Part shown: one piece after another, positions 44,772 to 53,472 of the stretch
Layout of the letters: every line of letters starts with the position of its first letter
How positions within the stretch are numbered: position 1 is the first letter of the stretch
Source of the DNA: Advenella sp. FME57
Lineage (GTDB): Bacteria > Pseudomonadota > Gammaproteobacteria > Burkholderiales > Burkholderiaceae_B
Assembly: GCF_014897675.1 (NCBI RefSeq)
Contig: NZ_JABUXU010000013.1
Location: forward strand, 1-64,000
Direction of reading: 5' to 3'
DNA: 64,000 nucleotides
Notes under the pieces: model-generated
Database searches by the model: none
Told to the model about the DNA's origin: nothing
What the model saw: only the letters and a program-made list of their open reading frames with translations
Translations under genes and position numbers: made by a program

Positions 44772-45743
44772 CTATTTCGGGGACAGGCCGGCGCCATCAA
44801 TGACTTTTTGCCATTTGAGCTGCTCTTTGCCGATCAATGCCTCTATTTCCTGCTGGCTGCTGCCTTCGGCCAGAATGCCCTGTTGCAGTAGTTTGTCTTT
44901 GACTTCAGGCTCTTTGATGGCATCGTTAACGGCCTTGTTCAGAATGCTGACGATGCTGTCAGGCGTTTTCGCAGGAACGGACAGATAATTCATGGGTGAA
45001 GCGTCATATCCGGGGAGCGATTTTCCAATCGGCTCTATACCGGGCAGCAGATCCAGGGCTGTGGGCGTGGTTACGCCAAGCGCGGTGAGCTTGCCTGACT
45101 TGATGTATGGCATATACACGGCCAGCGTGTCGATGGCCATATCTGTGTTGCCGCCGACCAGATCCTTGAGCGCTTCACCGGTACCCTTATAGGGAACGTG
45201 TTGCAGCTTGATTTTGGCCATTGTCTGCAACAGTTCGCCGTTCAGGTGGCTGCTGGCCCCAATGCCTGCACTGGCATAGCGAATCTGGCCGGGCTTGTCC
45301 CTGGCAAGCGCAATCAATTCATCGACCGATTTGACCGGCAGATTGCTATTGATGACCAGCACACTGGGAGCAATGGATACCTTGGAGACTGGCTTCAGAT
45401 CATCAGGCTCGTAAGGAAGCGATTTCATCAAATTGGGGTTGGTAATCTGTGGCCCGGGCGTTGTGTACAGGATCGTATAACCGTCGGGCGCGGACCTGGC
45501 GACATAAGCTGCGCCGATGGTTGCCCCTGCGCCGGCCTTGTTTTCAACAACGACTGGCTGCCCAAGCTTTTTAGCCAGTGTTTCGCTGATGATTCTGGCG
45601 GTCATGTCCGCACCGCCGCCAGGCGCGAACGGCACGACCATTCTGAGTGGTTTATTCGGAAATGTCTGGGTATCGGCTGCCTGCACGCCAGTGCAGAGCA
45701 GCAATGCTGCCATGACAGATGATATGGGAAGAATCGTTTTCAT
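44772..45743 (-). CDS. Bug/TctC family periplasmic solute-binding receptor
   Basis: A 323-residue Bug receptor. The signal ends near VQA at residue 22, followed by the mature FPNKPLRMVVPFAPGGGADMTA and VVENKAGAGATIGAAYVA. GAGGAGAC precedes the ATG. It is flanked by the CoA-transferase downstream and a LysR upstream, which lies between it and a second Bug gene. Two receptors in one operon may mean two substrates or one with altered affinity. Confidence 0.92.
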   Translation of the reverse strand: MKTILPISSVMAALLLCTGVQAADTQTFPNKPLRMVVPFAPGGGADMTARIISETLAKKLGQPVVVENKAGAGATIGAAYVARSAPDGYTILYTTPGPQITNPNLMKSLPYEPDDLKPVSKVSIAPSVLVINSNLPVKSVDELIALARDKPGQIRYASAGIGASSHLNGELLQTMAKIKLQHVPYKGTGEALKDLVGGNTDMAIDTLAVYMPYIKSGKLTALGVTTPTALDLLPGIEPIGKSLPGYDASPMNYLSVPAKTPDSIVSILNKAVNDAIKEPEVKDKLLQQGILAEGSSQQEIEALIGKEQLKWQKVIDGAGLSPK

Positions 45744-45764
45744 GTTGTCTCCTCGGGAGGCGGT

Positions 45765-46718
45765 TTACTGGTGGATACGACTTTTATCGAACAATGACCG
45801 TATGATTCGGCTGACTGTCCGGGTCGCTTTGGAAGGATTGTTGTTCACCACAATTGAAATGTTTCGCGCAATTTCCGGCTCTACAATGCGAGCAGCCTGA
45901 ATCTGTCGGTTCTCGACTTCATCTTTGATCGCGTGCCACGGCAAAACGGTGTAGCCGCCTTGTTGTTCGGAAATGCACTTTTGCATCAGGCCCGAATCGG
46001 CATCAAGGACGACATTCAGGTGTATCTTTTCTCTTCTGGCCAATTCGTCCAGCTTCATTCGCACGGCGCTGGGTTTGCTCGGCAGGATAAGAGGGATCTG
46101 ATGCATTTTTTTGAACGGCACGCTTGAGCCTCTGGTGAGCTTGTCGCCGATAGGGCCAACCAGGTAGGACTGCATCTGAATAATAGACTCGTCAGCGTAC
46201 TGGCTTTCGTTATTGTTTCGATAGGGCAGGCCGATATCTATCTGCTGGGTCAATAGCCAGTTGTCTATTTGTCCGCCGGAGCCTTCCTGGACTTTCAGGC
46301 GCACGCCCGGAAATTCTTTTTGCATCAGGAAAAACAGCGGAACGAATATGTTGCGTGACAGTGAAGGCAGCGTACCGATACGTACCAGGCCGCTGAGTCT
46401 TTCAGCTTCTTCGCTCACGATTTCAGAAAGCGTGCCCAGGTCTTCCAGTACCTTTTCTACAACCGGATAGATGCGCTGCCCTAGCTCGGACAGCGAAACG
46501 CCTCTGCCGTGTCTCTGGAACAGGTAGCCGCCTGCCCGCTTTTCGAGCGTGGACAGATACCGGCTGATCGCCGATTGCGACATCCCCAGCTCAACACCTG
46601 CTTTGGTGAGATTGCCGACACGGGCCACAAGAATAAAAATCCGCAACGATTTGATATCCCAGTTAACAGGGCTGTCGCCGGATGTGCTGGCCGTTTTTTC
46701 ACTGATTGGCGTACTCAT
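45765..46718 (-). CDS. LysR family transcriptional regulator
   Basis: A LysR regulator of about 317 residues. The HTH lies unusually late, near residues 33-55 (GNLTKAGVELGMSQSAISRYL), after a 20-residue Ser/Thr-rich leader. The ATG at 46718 follows the stop of the upstream Bug gene by one base; a TTG at 46733 would overlap that gene. It is embedded in the operon it probably controls, with the divergent promoter at 47689-47848 as its likely target. Confidence 0.88.
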   Translation of the reverse strand: MSTPISEKTASTSGDSPVNWDIKSLRIFILVARVGNLTKAGVELGMSQSAISRYLSTLEKRAGGYLFQRHGRGVSLSELGQRIYPVVEKVLEDLGTLSEIVSEEAERLSGLVRIGTLPSLSRNIFVPLFFLMQKEFPGVRLKVQEGSGGQIDNWLLTQQIDIGLPYRNNNESQYADESIIQMQSYLVGPIGDKLTRGSSVPFKKMHQIPLILPSKPSAVRMKLDELARREKIHLNVVLDADSGLMQKCISEQQGGYTVLPWHAIKDEVENRQIQAARIVEPEIARNISIVVNNNPSKATRTVSRIIRSLFDKSRIHQ

Positions 46719-46719
46719 G

Positions 46720-47676
46720 CTAGCTGCCCGCAATATTCAGGCGTTTGATAAGTTCCCCCCAGCGTTGCGTTTCCTTGTCAAAAAATTGTCTGAACTGCTG
46801 TCTATCGCGAACTCGAATCACGGTACCAAGGTTCTCAATTTTCTGTGTTGTCTGCGCATCTTGCATTGCTTCTGTAATGGCGTTACTGATTTCTGTCTTT
46901 ATTGCTTCAGGGGTTTTGGCCGGAATGAATACGCCAAACCAGCTGCTGGCCAGCACATTCGCGATACCCGATTCGGCTATGGTCGGAACATCCGGATGGC
47001 TGGGTACACGTTTTTGAGCGGCGACGCCCAGGACTGCGAGCTTGCCCTGTTTCACATAGGGCATCGATTGCATGGTGTCAAAGTACGCGTCTACCTGCCC
47101 ACCCAGAAAATCCGCAATCGCAGCCGAAGTCCCGCGGTAGGGGACATTGGTAATGCTGATTTTTGCTTTATCCTGGAAAAGCGCAGCGGCAAGATGCGGG
47201 CTGGATCCGATTCCGGAGTTGGCAAAGGTGAGTTTGTCCGGATTCTTTTTGGCGTAGTCAACCAGTTCAGTCACAGACTTCACCGGTAAGGATGATCTGA
47301 CGTAAAGTACATTGGGCGCCTCGGAAATCTGCAGCAGGGGTTCCAGATCCTCTGTGTTATACGGCAGAGACTTGAGCATGAACTGGTTGGTCACAGTACC
47401 CACACTCCCTATCAGGATCTGATAACCGTCCGCTTTGCCGTTGGCCACTGCCGCAGTGCCGATCGCTGCGCCGGCGCCGGGTTTGTTTGCCACGACCACT
47501 GGCTGGTTCCATTTCTTGCCGAGCTTGTCGGCCAGTATGCGTCCGATCTGATCTGTGATGCCGCCCGCAGAATAGGGGACAAGGATCGTTACCGGTTTTT
47601 CGGGAAAAGGGGCTGCCTGCACCGCTGCAGCCGGTACGAGTAGCAGCATTGCAGCAAAGTTAATGGCTTTTGTCAT
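46720..47676 (-). CDS. Bug/TctC family periplasmic solute-binding receptor
   Basis: A Bug receptor of about 318 residues. The signal peptide ends near VQA at residue 21 and is followed by FPEKPVTILVPYSAGGITDQIG and VVANKPGAGAAIGTAAVA. GGAG lies seven bases before the ATG at 47676; a TTG 12 bases upstream is less likely. It is the first gene of the minus-strand operon that continues with LysR, a second Bug gene, a CoA-transferase and a crotonase, and it diverges from the fused acyl-CoA dehydrogenase. Confidence 0.91.
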   Translation of the reverse strand: MTKAINFAAMLLLVPAAAVQAAPFPEKPVTILVPYSAGGITDQIGRILADKLGKKWNQPVVVANKPGAGAAIGTAAVANGKADGYQILIGSVGTVTNQFMLKSLPYNTEDLEPLLQISEAPNVLYVRSSLPVKSVTELVDYAKKNPDKLTFANSGIGSSPHLAAALFQDKAKISITNVPYRGTSAAIADFLGGQVDAYFDTMQSMPYVKQGKLAVLGVAAQKRVPSHPDVPTIAESGIANVLASSWFGVFIPAKTPEAIKTEISNAITEAMQDAQTTQKIENLGTVIRVRDRQQFRQFFDKETQRWGELIKRLNIAGS

Positions 47677-47719
47677 GTCGGTCTCCAATATGATTGTTTT
47701 TATCGATTCTATTTCAGGT

Positions 47720-47810
47720 GTGTCCGTTTTGATATGTCAAATATGTGATATCTGAATGACGTATTTTGTTATACCTTGAGCAATTGAATCGATTTACTAT
47801 AGGCGGACAC
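47720..47810. promoter_or_regulatory. Divergent promoter region with inverted repeats
   Basis: GTGTCCG (47720-47726) and CGGACAC (47804-47810) form a 7-bp inverted repeat about 77 bases apart, enclosing GATAT...ATATC (47731-47735, 47748-47752). It separates the Bug/LysR operon from the fused dehydrogenase and may bind the LysR regulator. Confidence 0.4.
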
Positions 47811-47848
47811 AAACAGAATCGCTTGATGGCAACAGGAGACAAATATTC

Positions 47849-50191
47849 ATGGCATTTGAAATAAATGAACTCATTGCGGAGTCGAACCGGGAATTTGCCG
47901 AAAGCGCGCGCGGCCTGATTCAGCGCGAATCATCTTTGGCCAGACTGCGGCGTCTGAGAGATAGCGTCCCGGGTTTTGAGAAGCCGATGTGGGGCAAACT
48001 TGCCGCGGCCGGCTGGACCTCGATTTTCATCCCGGAACAAAGAGGCGGTCTTGGACTCGGACTTGATGCTGCAGCAGCCATTGCGACTGCAATCGGCCAA
48101 ATGCCCATTCCCGAGCCGTACGTTGCCGCCGCGGTCATGCCCGCAGTCGCCTTGCTTGAGCTGGAACCATCGGAGTCGGTGAATAATCTGTTGGTACGCA
48201 TCGCGCAGGGTGAGCTGATTTGCGGCCTGGCCTGGCAGGAAAAGACAGGCCAGCTGAATGTAGGCGATGCTGCCACCTATCTGACGCCGGACAATTCGCT
48301 GTTCAGGTTGAAAGGAAGTAAAAAATGGGTCAGCCCCGGCAGCGGTGCTGACGGCTGGTTAGTACAGTGTTCACGGGGAGACGATGACGTCCTGGTTTGG
48401 GTCGAGTGCGCCGATAAGGGTGTAGAAATAGAGAGTGTGCGTCGGATTGACGGCTCGTTCATGGTTCACCTTAAGTTTGACGTTGCCGTTGCACAGGAGC
48501 GTATTGTCGCCAGTGGCAGCGCAGTCAGGCCGGCACTGGACAAGGCGCTTGATGCCGGTCGGTTCGTTGCCAGCCACGAATTGCTGGGCATTTCTGCTCA
48601 GGCGTTCAACATGACGCTGGACTATCTGCAAACAAGAGAACAATTTGGCAAGCCGATTGGCGCCAATCAGGCATTACAGCATCGGATGGTCGACGCCTAC
48701 ATGCATATTCTGCTATTGTCGGCGTCCCTGAAGGAAACCTGGACTGCCTATTGCAAAGGCGATATCACGCTCTCGGCCGTGGCCAGCCTGGTCAAGGCCC
48801 GTGCCGATCAGGTTGGCGTGTCCGTGTCAAAGCTGGCGGTCCAGTTGCATGGAGCAATCGGATACACGGACGAACTGGATGTCGGGATCTACCTGAAACG
48901 TGCCCTTCATCTGTCTGCGTGGCTGGGCAACGAGGACAGGCACCGTCTTCGGTACATCAGCGACCAGCTCAATACGCAAAGTAGCAGCCGCGATAGCAGC
49001 ACTAGCTGCGAAACAGTGAATGTGGCCGCAACCGAGCAATATGAGGATCTGAATGAAATGGCTGACAGGGATTTTGCATCCATGGTCCGTCGCTTTCTGG
49101 TGGATCATTACCCATCGTCCTTGCGGCATGTTGCCCGGCGTCTGTACTGGTCTGAAGTCAAGGACTGGTACCATTTGCTGTCCGACAAAGGCTGGCTGGC
49201 ACCCGCCTGGCCCAAAGCCTTCGGCGGTATGGGGCTTACGCCAGAGAAGCAGCTCATTTTTTTTGAGGAAATGGAAAGATACGGCGTGGCCCGGCTGCCG
49301 GACCAGGGCATCATCAATCTGGGACCAGTGCTTATCAAATATGGTACCGCGCAGCAACAGCAGACGTATCTACCAGAAATTCTTTCGGGGGAACATATTT
49401 GGTGCCAGGGCTATTCGGAGCCTAACGCTGGGTCTGATCTGGCTTCCCTGAAAACCGAAGCGGTCGCAGACGGCGACGATTTTATTGTCAACGGCCAGAA
49501 AATCTGGACAACACTGGCTCACAATGCGACGCATATCTTTGCCCTGGTGAGAACAGACAAGACCGTCAAGAAGCAAGCGGGTATCAGTTTTCTTCTGATC
49601 GATCTGTCTTGCCCCGGTATCAGCGTGTCGCCCATTACCAATTTGCTGGGCGATCAGGAGTTCTGCGAGGTATTTTTTGATAACGTGAGGGTGCCGCAAG
49701 CCAACCTTGTTGGCCGGCTCAATGAGGGATGGACAATCGCCAAGGCTCTGCTGGGTTTCGAACGTATTTTTGCAGGAAGCCCGCAACAGTCACAACACGC
49801 CTTTTCGATACTGACTACACTGGCGCGCAAGGAAAATCTGTTTGCAAGTGAATTCTTTTTGCAGCGCTATGCGCAATTGCGAATGGATATTGCAGATCTG
49901 GAAAGCCTGTTTTCGATGTTTGCCGGGTACGTAAAGAATGGGACGGATTTGCCGCCTTCGATATCGTTGCTGAAAATATGGGCTACCGAAACCTATATGA
50001 GAATCGGCCAGGAGCTTGCCCGTGCTGCAGACGAGCACGGCGGCCAGTTTGACGACACCCATTATGAAGACGGCACGGTGATCAACAGCCTGGCGCCTTT
50101 TACACATTCGATGGTGACGACCATTTATGGCGGCACCAATGAGATACAGCGCAATATCGTTGCCAGGCACGTTCTGAATCTGCCAACTTGA
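47849..50191 (+). CDS. Double-domain (fused) acyl-CoA dehydrogenase
   Basis: A 780-residue protein made of two acyl-CoA dehydrogenase units joined head to tail (about 1-372 and 395-780) by a Ser-rich linker near 375-388; a single-domain enzyme is about 380-400 residues. The N-terminal half has TREQFGKPIG and QLHGAIGYTDELDV but has G237 where the IVD-type catalytic Glu would lie and no YEGT motif. The C-terminal half keeps that Glu as E638 in LLGFERIFAG and ends with YGGTNEIQRN. This resembles heterotetrameric enzymes with one active and one inactive subunit. CAGGAGAC precedes the ATG. It is divergent from the CoA-transferase operon and probably makes its enoyl-CoA. Confidence 0.92.
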   Translation: MAFEINELIAESNREFAESARGLIQRESSLARLRRLRDSVPGFEKPMWGKLAAAGWTSIFIPEQRGGLGLGLDAAAAIATAIGQMPIPEPYVAAAVMPAVALLELEPSESVNNLLVRIAQGELICGLAWQEKTGQLNVGDAATYLTPDNSLFRLKGSKKWVSPGSGADGWLVQCSRGDDDVLVWVECADKGVEIESVRRIDGSFMVHLKFDVAVAQERIVASGSAVRPALDKALDAGRFVASHELLGISAQAFNMTLDYLQTREQFGKPIGANQALQHRMVDAYMHILLLSASLKETWTAYCKGDITLSAVASLVKARADQVGVSVSKLAVQLHGAIGYTDELDVGIYLKRALHLSAWLGNEDRHRLRYISDQLNTQSSSRDSSTSCETVNVAATEQYEDLNEMADRDFASMVRRFLVDHYPSSLRHVARRLYWSEVKDWYHLLSDKGWLAPAWPKAFGGMGLTPEKQLIFFEEMERYGVARLPDQGIINLGPVLIKYGTAQQQQTYLPEILSGEHIWCQGYSEPNAGSDLASLKTEAVADGDDFIVNGQKIWTTLAHNATHIFALVRTDKTVKKQAGISFLLIDLSCPGISVSPITNLLGDQEFCEVFFDNVRVPQANLVGRLNEGWTIAKALLGFERIFAGSPQQSQHAFSILTTLARKENLFASEFFLQRYAQLRMDIADLESLFSMFAGYVKNGTDLPPSISLLKIWATETYMRIGQELARAADEHGGQFDDTHYEDGTVINSLAPFTHSMVTTIYGGTNEIQRNIVARHVLNLPT

Positions 50192-50232
50192 TGCAAAACG
50201 GGAAAATGGCAAGGTCGGTCGGCTTTGTTTTA

Positions 50233-51348
50233 TCAGGAAAAACGCGCAGGCAACAGGCCATGGTGCAGCGGATTGACTGCATTGTCGGCAATCAGCGCTG
50301 CCAGATACTGGCCCGATGCCGGTCCCAGTTGAAAGCCGCTGGATGAAAAACCACAAGCGTAATACAAATTGTCCACCGATGCACTGGGCCCGATGATGCT
50401 GGTGTGGTCCGGCGCATAGCCATCAATCCCGGACCAGGCCCGTGTAATGCTTACATTCTTCAGAAATGGAAAAAGATCAGTCACAATGCGCGCGCTGTTG
50501 GCCAGTCGTGAAAATTCCAGTTCAGCATGGTTTTGCCTGGCATCGGCTTCACACGCCAGCGCCCCGCCGATGACGACTGTGCCATTGCCAAACTGCTTGA
50601 AGGACAGGCCGCGACTGGTGGCGCCCAGGACCGGATTGATAAAATGCGGTACGCGCTGGGTCACCATGAGCATCAGGCCGCCAGGCGTGACCGGGATATC
50701 ATCCCCGCAAAGGCGCGCCAGCTCGGCGGTCCAGGCGCCGGCACACAGCAGTAGTTTCTCGCCGGTAATGGTGTGCTCTTGAGTGCGCACGCGCCAGTGA
50801 TTGCCGCTTTTTTCTATCGCATTGACGGGTGATTGTTCCCGTATCTGTGCGCCGTATTTGCGGGCCTGACGGGCAAATGCCTGTACGATCAGATAGGGAA
50901 AGGCAAAACCGTCAGTGCTGACCCACAGGGCGCCCTGAACGTGCGCGGCGATAGCCGGTACGATCTGTCGCACCTGGTCCCTGTCTATGAGTTTTTCGTG
51001 ATCAAAACCGTGTTGGGCAAGCAGATCCCGGCGTTCGCGCAGAATCTGCATGTCTTGCCCGGATTCGGCAATCTTGATTTGCCCCGTTCGCACAAAGGCG
51101 CCATCAAAATCGTGCAGAAAATCAAGTGTCTGCCACAGTGTCGAGGACGCCAGGGAAAGGGGGATTTCCGGCAATACTCGTCCCAGGGTTCGCACACCAC
51201 CGGCATTAACGCCCGAGGCGCAGCGGCCACAGAAGTCCCTTTCAAGCAAGATAACCGAGAGGCCCTTCTTTGCCAGGAAATAGGCTGTGGCAACGCCATG
51301 AATGCCCCCACCGACAATGATGACATCACATTTGACATGGTGACTCAT
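50233..51348 (-). CDS. FAD-dependent amine/amino-acid oxidoreductase (DadA/sarcosine-oxidase-beta-like)
   Basis: A 371-residue flavoprotein of the D-amino-acid dehydrogenase/sarcosine oxidase fold. The FAD-binding motif VIIVGGGIHGVATAYFLAKKG is at the N-terminus, and the C-terminal YYACGFSSSGFQLGPASGQYLA closes the FAD site. It probably oxidises a C-N bond of an imported amine to an imine. It is the last gene of a minus-strand operon with a second oxidase, a RidA protein and a PotABCD-type importer. Confidence 0.9.
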   Translation of the reverse strand: MSHHVKCDVIIVGGGIHGVATAYFLAKKGLSVILLERDFCGRCASGVNAGGVRTLGRVLPEIPLSLASSTLWQTLDFLHDFDGAFVRTGQIKIAESGQDMQILRERRDLLAQHGFDHEKLIDRDQVRQIVPAIAAHVQGALWVSTDGFAFPYLIVQAFARQARKYGAQIREQSPVNAIEKSGNHWRVRTQEHTITGEKLLLCAGAWTAELARLCGDDIPVTPGGLMLMVTQRVPHFINPVLGATSRGLSFKQFGNGTVVIGGALACEADARQNHAELEFSRLANSARIVTDLFPFLKNVSITRAWSGIDGYAPDHTSIIGPSASVDNLYYACGFSSSGFQLGPASGQYLAALIADNAVNPLHHGLLPARFS

Positions 51349-51368
51349 GGGTTGCCCTGGTCGTGCAG

Positions 51369-51722
51369 TTACACGGCCGCCGAGACGATGATCTCAACCA
51401 GCAGCTTGGGGGCAGCCAATTTGGATTCACCAGTGGCGCGTGTGGGCGCAGTGCCTTCAGGAAACCAGCTGTCCCAGACTTCGTTCATGCCTGCAAAATC
51501 CCGGTCAATGTCCTTGAGCCAGATCTGCGCAGTCAGGATCTTGTCTTTGGATGAACCGTGTGCTTGCAGATGTTTTTCAATTTTCGCCAGAATGCTGCGG
51601 GTCTGTCCCTGTACGTCCTCGTCAGGATTGTCGCCTGTCAGGCCACTCAGAAAAAGAATGCCGTTGTATTTGACGACGCGGCTCATCCGCTTGTTGGTTT
51701 CGAAACGTTCTATTGTTGACAT
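51369..51722 (-). CDS. RidA/YjgF family imine/enamine deaminase
   Basis: A 117-residue RidA-family protein that hydrolyses reactive imines or enamines. The conserved Arg (R95 in TAPTRATGE) and E110 near the end are in place, as is the GDNPDEDVQGQTR start. In this operon it lies between two flavin amine oxidases, so it would hydrolyse the imine they release. The branch with KLLVEI is close to members found beside amino-acid oxidases. Confidence 0.92.
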   Translation of the reverse strand: MSTIERFETNKRMSRVVKYNGILFLSGLTGDNPDEDVQGQTRSILAKIEKHLQAHGSSKDKILTAQIWLKDIDRDFAGMNEVWDSWFPEGTAPTRATGESKLAAPKLLVEIIVSAAV

Positions 51723-51742
51723 CGTTTACTCCTGTGAAAAAA

Positions 51743-53134
51743 TCAGAATTCGGAATGTGTGGCGCAGGCCAGCTCTGCCAGTGTAACCGGCTTGAGCGGT
51801 GCGCGGATCCGGTAGTAGCCGACCTGATCCTGCGCAACCTTCAACTGATCGGCAATCACTTCGGTCACCGTGAGCCCGCACATGCGACCCTGGCAGGGGC
51901 CCATCCCGCAGCGACTGAACGACTTTGCCTGATTCGGTCCCATGCAGCCTTGCTGGACAAAGTCCCGAATTTGCCCGGCAGTCACTTCTTCGCAGCGGCA
52001 AACAATCGTGTCGTCATGAGGAATCCGGTTCTCGCGTTTGGGCATATAGGCGGCATCCAGAAACGGGCGCAGCGCCATGTCCTTTTTCAGTCGTGATCGC
52101 AACGGCGTGCTGCGGTTCTCAAGTGAATCTGCTAGCACGGGGTTTAATCGGGCATCGACGGCCAGTGCGGCAAGCTCGCCGCGGGTAACGGCAGCCTGGG
52201 CGCCGGCAATGCCCTGGCCATCACCGGCAAGGTAAATGCCGTCAAGCTCGTGCAGCCGGCCCCACGCATCTGCTTTGGGGATCCAGCAGGCGCCGGTGTC
52301 GGACCAGTCGTGTGCGGCGCGCAACAGCCAGGTAAATTGTGTATTGGGAACGACGCCCTGGTGCAGCAGTACCAGATTGGTATCGAGCTCATGGGTTTGC
52401 CCCTGGTGTTCAAATGAGATCGAACGCACGCTGGCCTCGCCCAGCACGCGCAGATTCTGCACCCCGCGATAGAACGGGATCTTTTTTTCCTTTATGGCGT
52501 TGATCATGGACAAGCCCTTGCGGATGTCACCAAATGCAGCAAGCCCCGTAAGCAACGCCGGACTGGCCTGAAAAATATCCTTGCCCGAACTGGTGTCCAG
52601 TACGGCGGCAATCTGCACATTGGCCCGCAAATACTGCCAGCAAATCAGATAGAGCAGGGGGCCGCAGCCGGCAATGACAACGGGTGTGGCCGGCACGGTG
52701 CCGGACCCCTTGAGCAATACCTGTGCAGCGCCGGCGCCCATAACGCCAGGCAGGGTCCAGCCTGGAATGGGGAAGGGGCGCTCCATGGCCCCCGTGGCCA
52801 GAATCACTGCATCGGCCGTCAGTGTATGCGTCTGCCCCTCGTGCAGATAATGGAGCTGGCGCTCGCGTGTCAGGTTCCATACGGTTGCGCCGCGCAGGTG
52901 TTGCGCGCCGCAGGCGGCAAACTGCCCGGCCACGGCCGCGCCTGCAGCGTAGTCTGGCCCCAGAATGCCGGCAAGTCCGGTCGTGGTGCCCATGATATTT
53001 CGCCAGATCTGGCCGCCGGCCTGGGGCTGTTCATCCAGAACGATGACCGAGTGATTGCGGCTTGTCAGTCTGGCCGCGGCCATCATGCCGGCAGGCCCCG
53101 CGCCGATGATGGCGACATTTGTGTGTGTACTCAT
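51743..53134 (-). CDS. Opine/hydroxyproline-oxidase-type alpha subunit (FAD/NAD-binding, [2Fe-2S])
   Basis: A 463-residue flavoprotein like HcnB, OoxA/NoxA and the hydroxyproline dehydrogenase alpha subunit. The dinucleotide motif VAIIGAGPAGMMAAARL starts at residue 7, and a second, VVIAGCGPLLYLI, lies mid-protein. The C-terminal BFD-like ferredoxin site has C379, C381, C409 and C414. Its start overlaps the small [2Fe-2S] subunit by four bases, and the FAD beta subunit lies upstream, giving the usual three-part complex. HCN synthase is possible but less likely, given the amino-compound importer. Confidence 0.9.
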   Translation of the reverse strand: MSTHTNVAIIGAGPAGMMAAARLTSRNHSVIVLDEQPQAGGQIWRNIMGTTTGLAGILGPDYAAGAAVAGQFAACGAQHLRGATVWNLTRERQLHYLHEGQTHTLTADAVILATGAMERPFPIPGWTLPGVMGAGAAQVLLKGSGTVPATPVVIAGCGPLLYLICWQYLRANVQIAAVLDTSSGKDIFQASPALLTGLAAFGDIRKGLSMINAIKEKKIPFYRGVQNLRVLGEASVRSISFEHQGQTHELDTNLVLLHQGVVPNTQFTWLLRAAHDWSDTGACWIPKADAWGRLHELDGIYLAGDGQGIAGAQAAVTRGELAALAVDARLNPVLADSLENRSTPLRSRLKKDMALRPFLDAAYMPKRENRIPHDDTIVCRCEEVTAGQIRDFVQQGCMGPNQAKSFSRCGMGPCQGRMCGLTVTEVIADQLKVAQDQVGYYRIRAPLKPVTLAELACATHSEF

Positions 53135-53472
53135 TGTTCGTCACCTGTCTGGATCACCGTAAACGTGGTCTGGCCCTGCTGCATCCGAATAACCATGCCG
53201 TCCTCGATCGTCGTCATGCAGCTTTGCCGGTTTTGCACGCCATTGATCTGCACCAGGCATTCGAAGCAGACCCCCATCTGGCAGTAAGGGGCGCGGGGCT
53301 GGCCGCTGACGGGCGAGTCACGAAAATGCAGTACTTGGTTCTGCATCAATGCGGCTGCCACGGTAATACCTTTGGGAGCGTTCAATTGCCGGCCTTCGAA
53401 GTCAAAGGAAACGGTCTGGGCAGATGCTTGGCCACTTTCGGTCTGCACGGTTCTGAAAAGTACTGTGTTCAT
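53131..53472 (-). CDS. Small [2Fe-2S] ferredoxin-like subunit of the oxidase
   Basis: A 113-residue protein with a 2Fe-2S site formed by C64, C69, C72 and C85 (CQMGVCFEC, then NRQSC), the spacing seen in HcnA and the gamma subunits of opine and hydroxyproline oxidases. The ATG at 53472 follows FEQRSI-coding bases of the upstream gene and overlaps its end by four bases; a longer upstream reading is an antisense artefact of the overlap. It passes electrons between the two flavin subunits. Confidence 0.9.
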   Translation of the reverse strand: MNTVLFRTVQTESGQASAQTVSFDFEGRQLNAPKGITVAAALMQNQVLHFRDSPVSGQPRAPYCQMGVCFECLVQINGVQNRQSCMTTIEDGMVIRMQQGQTTFTVIQTGDEQ

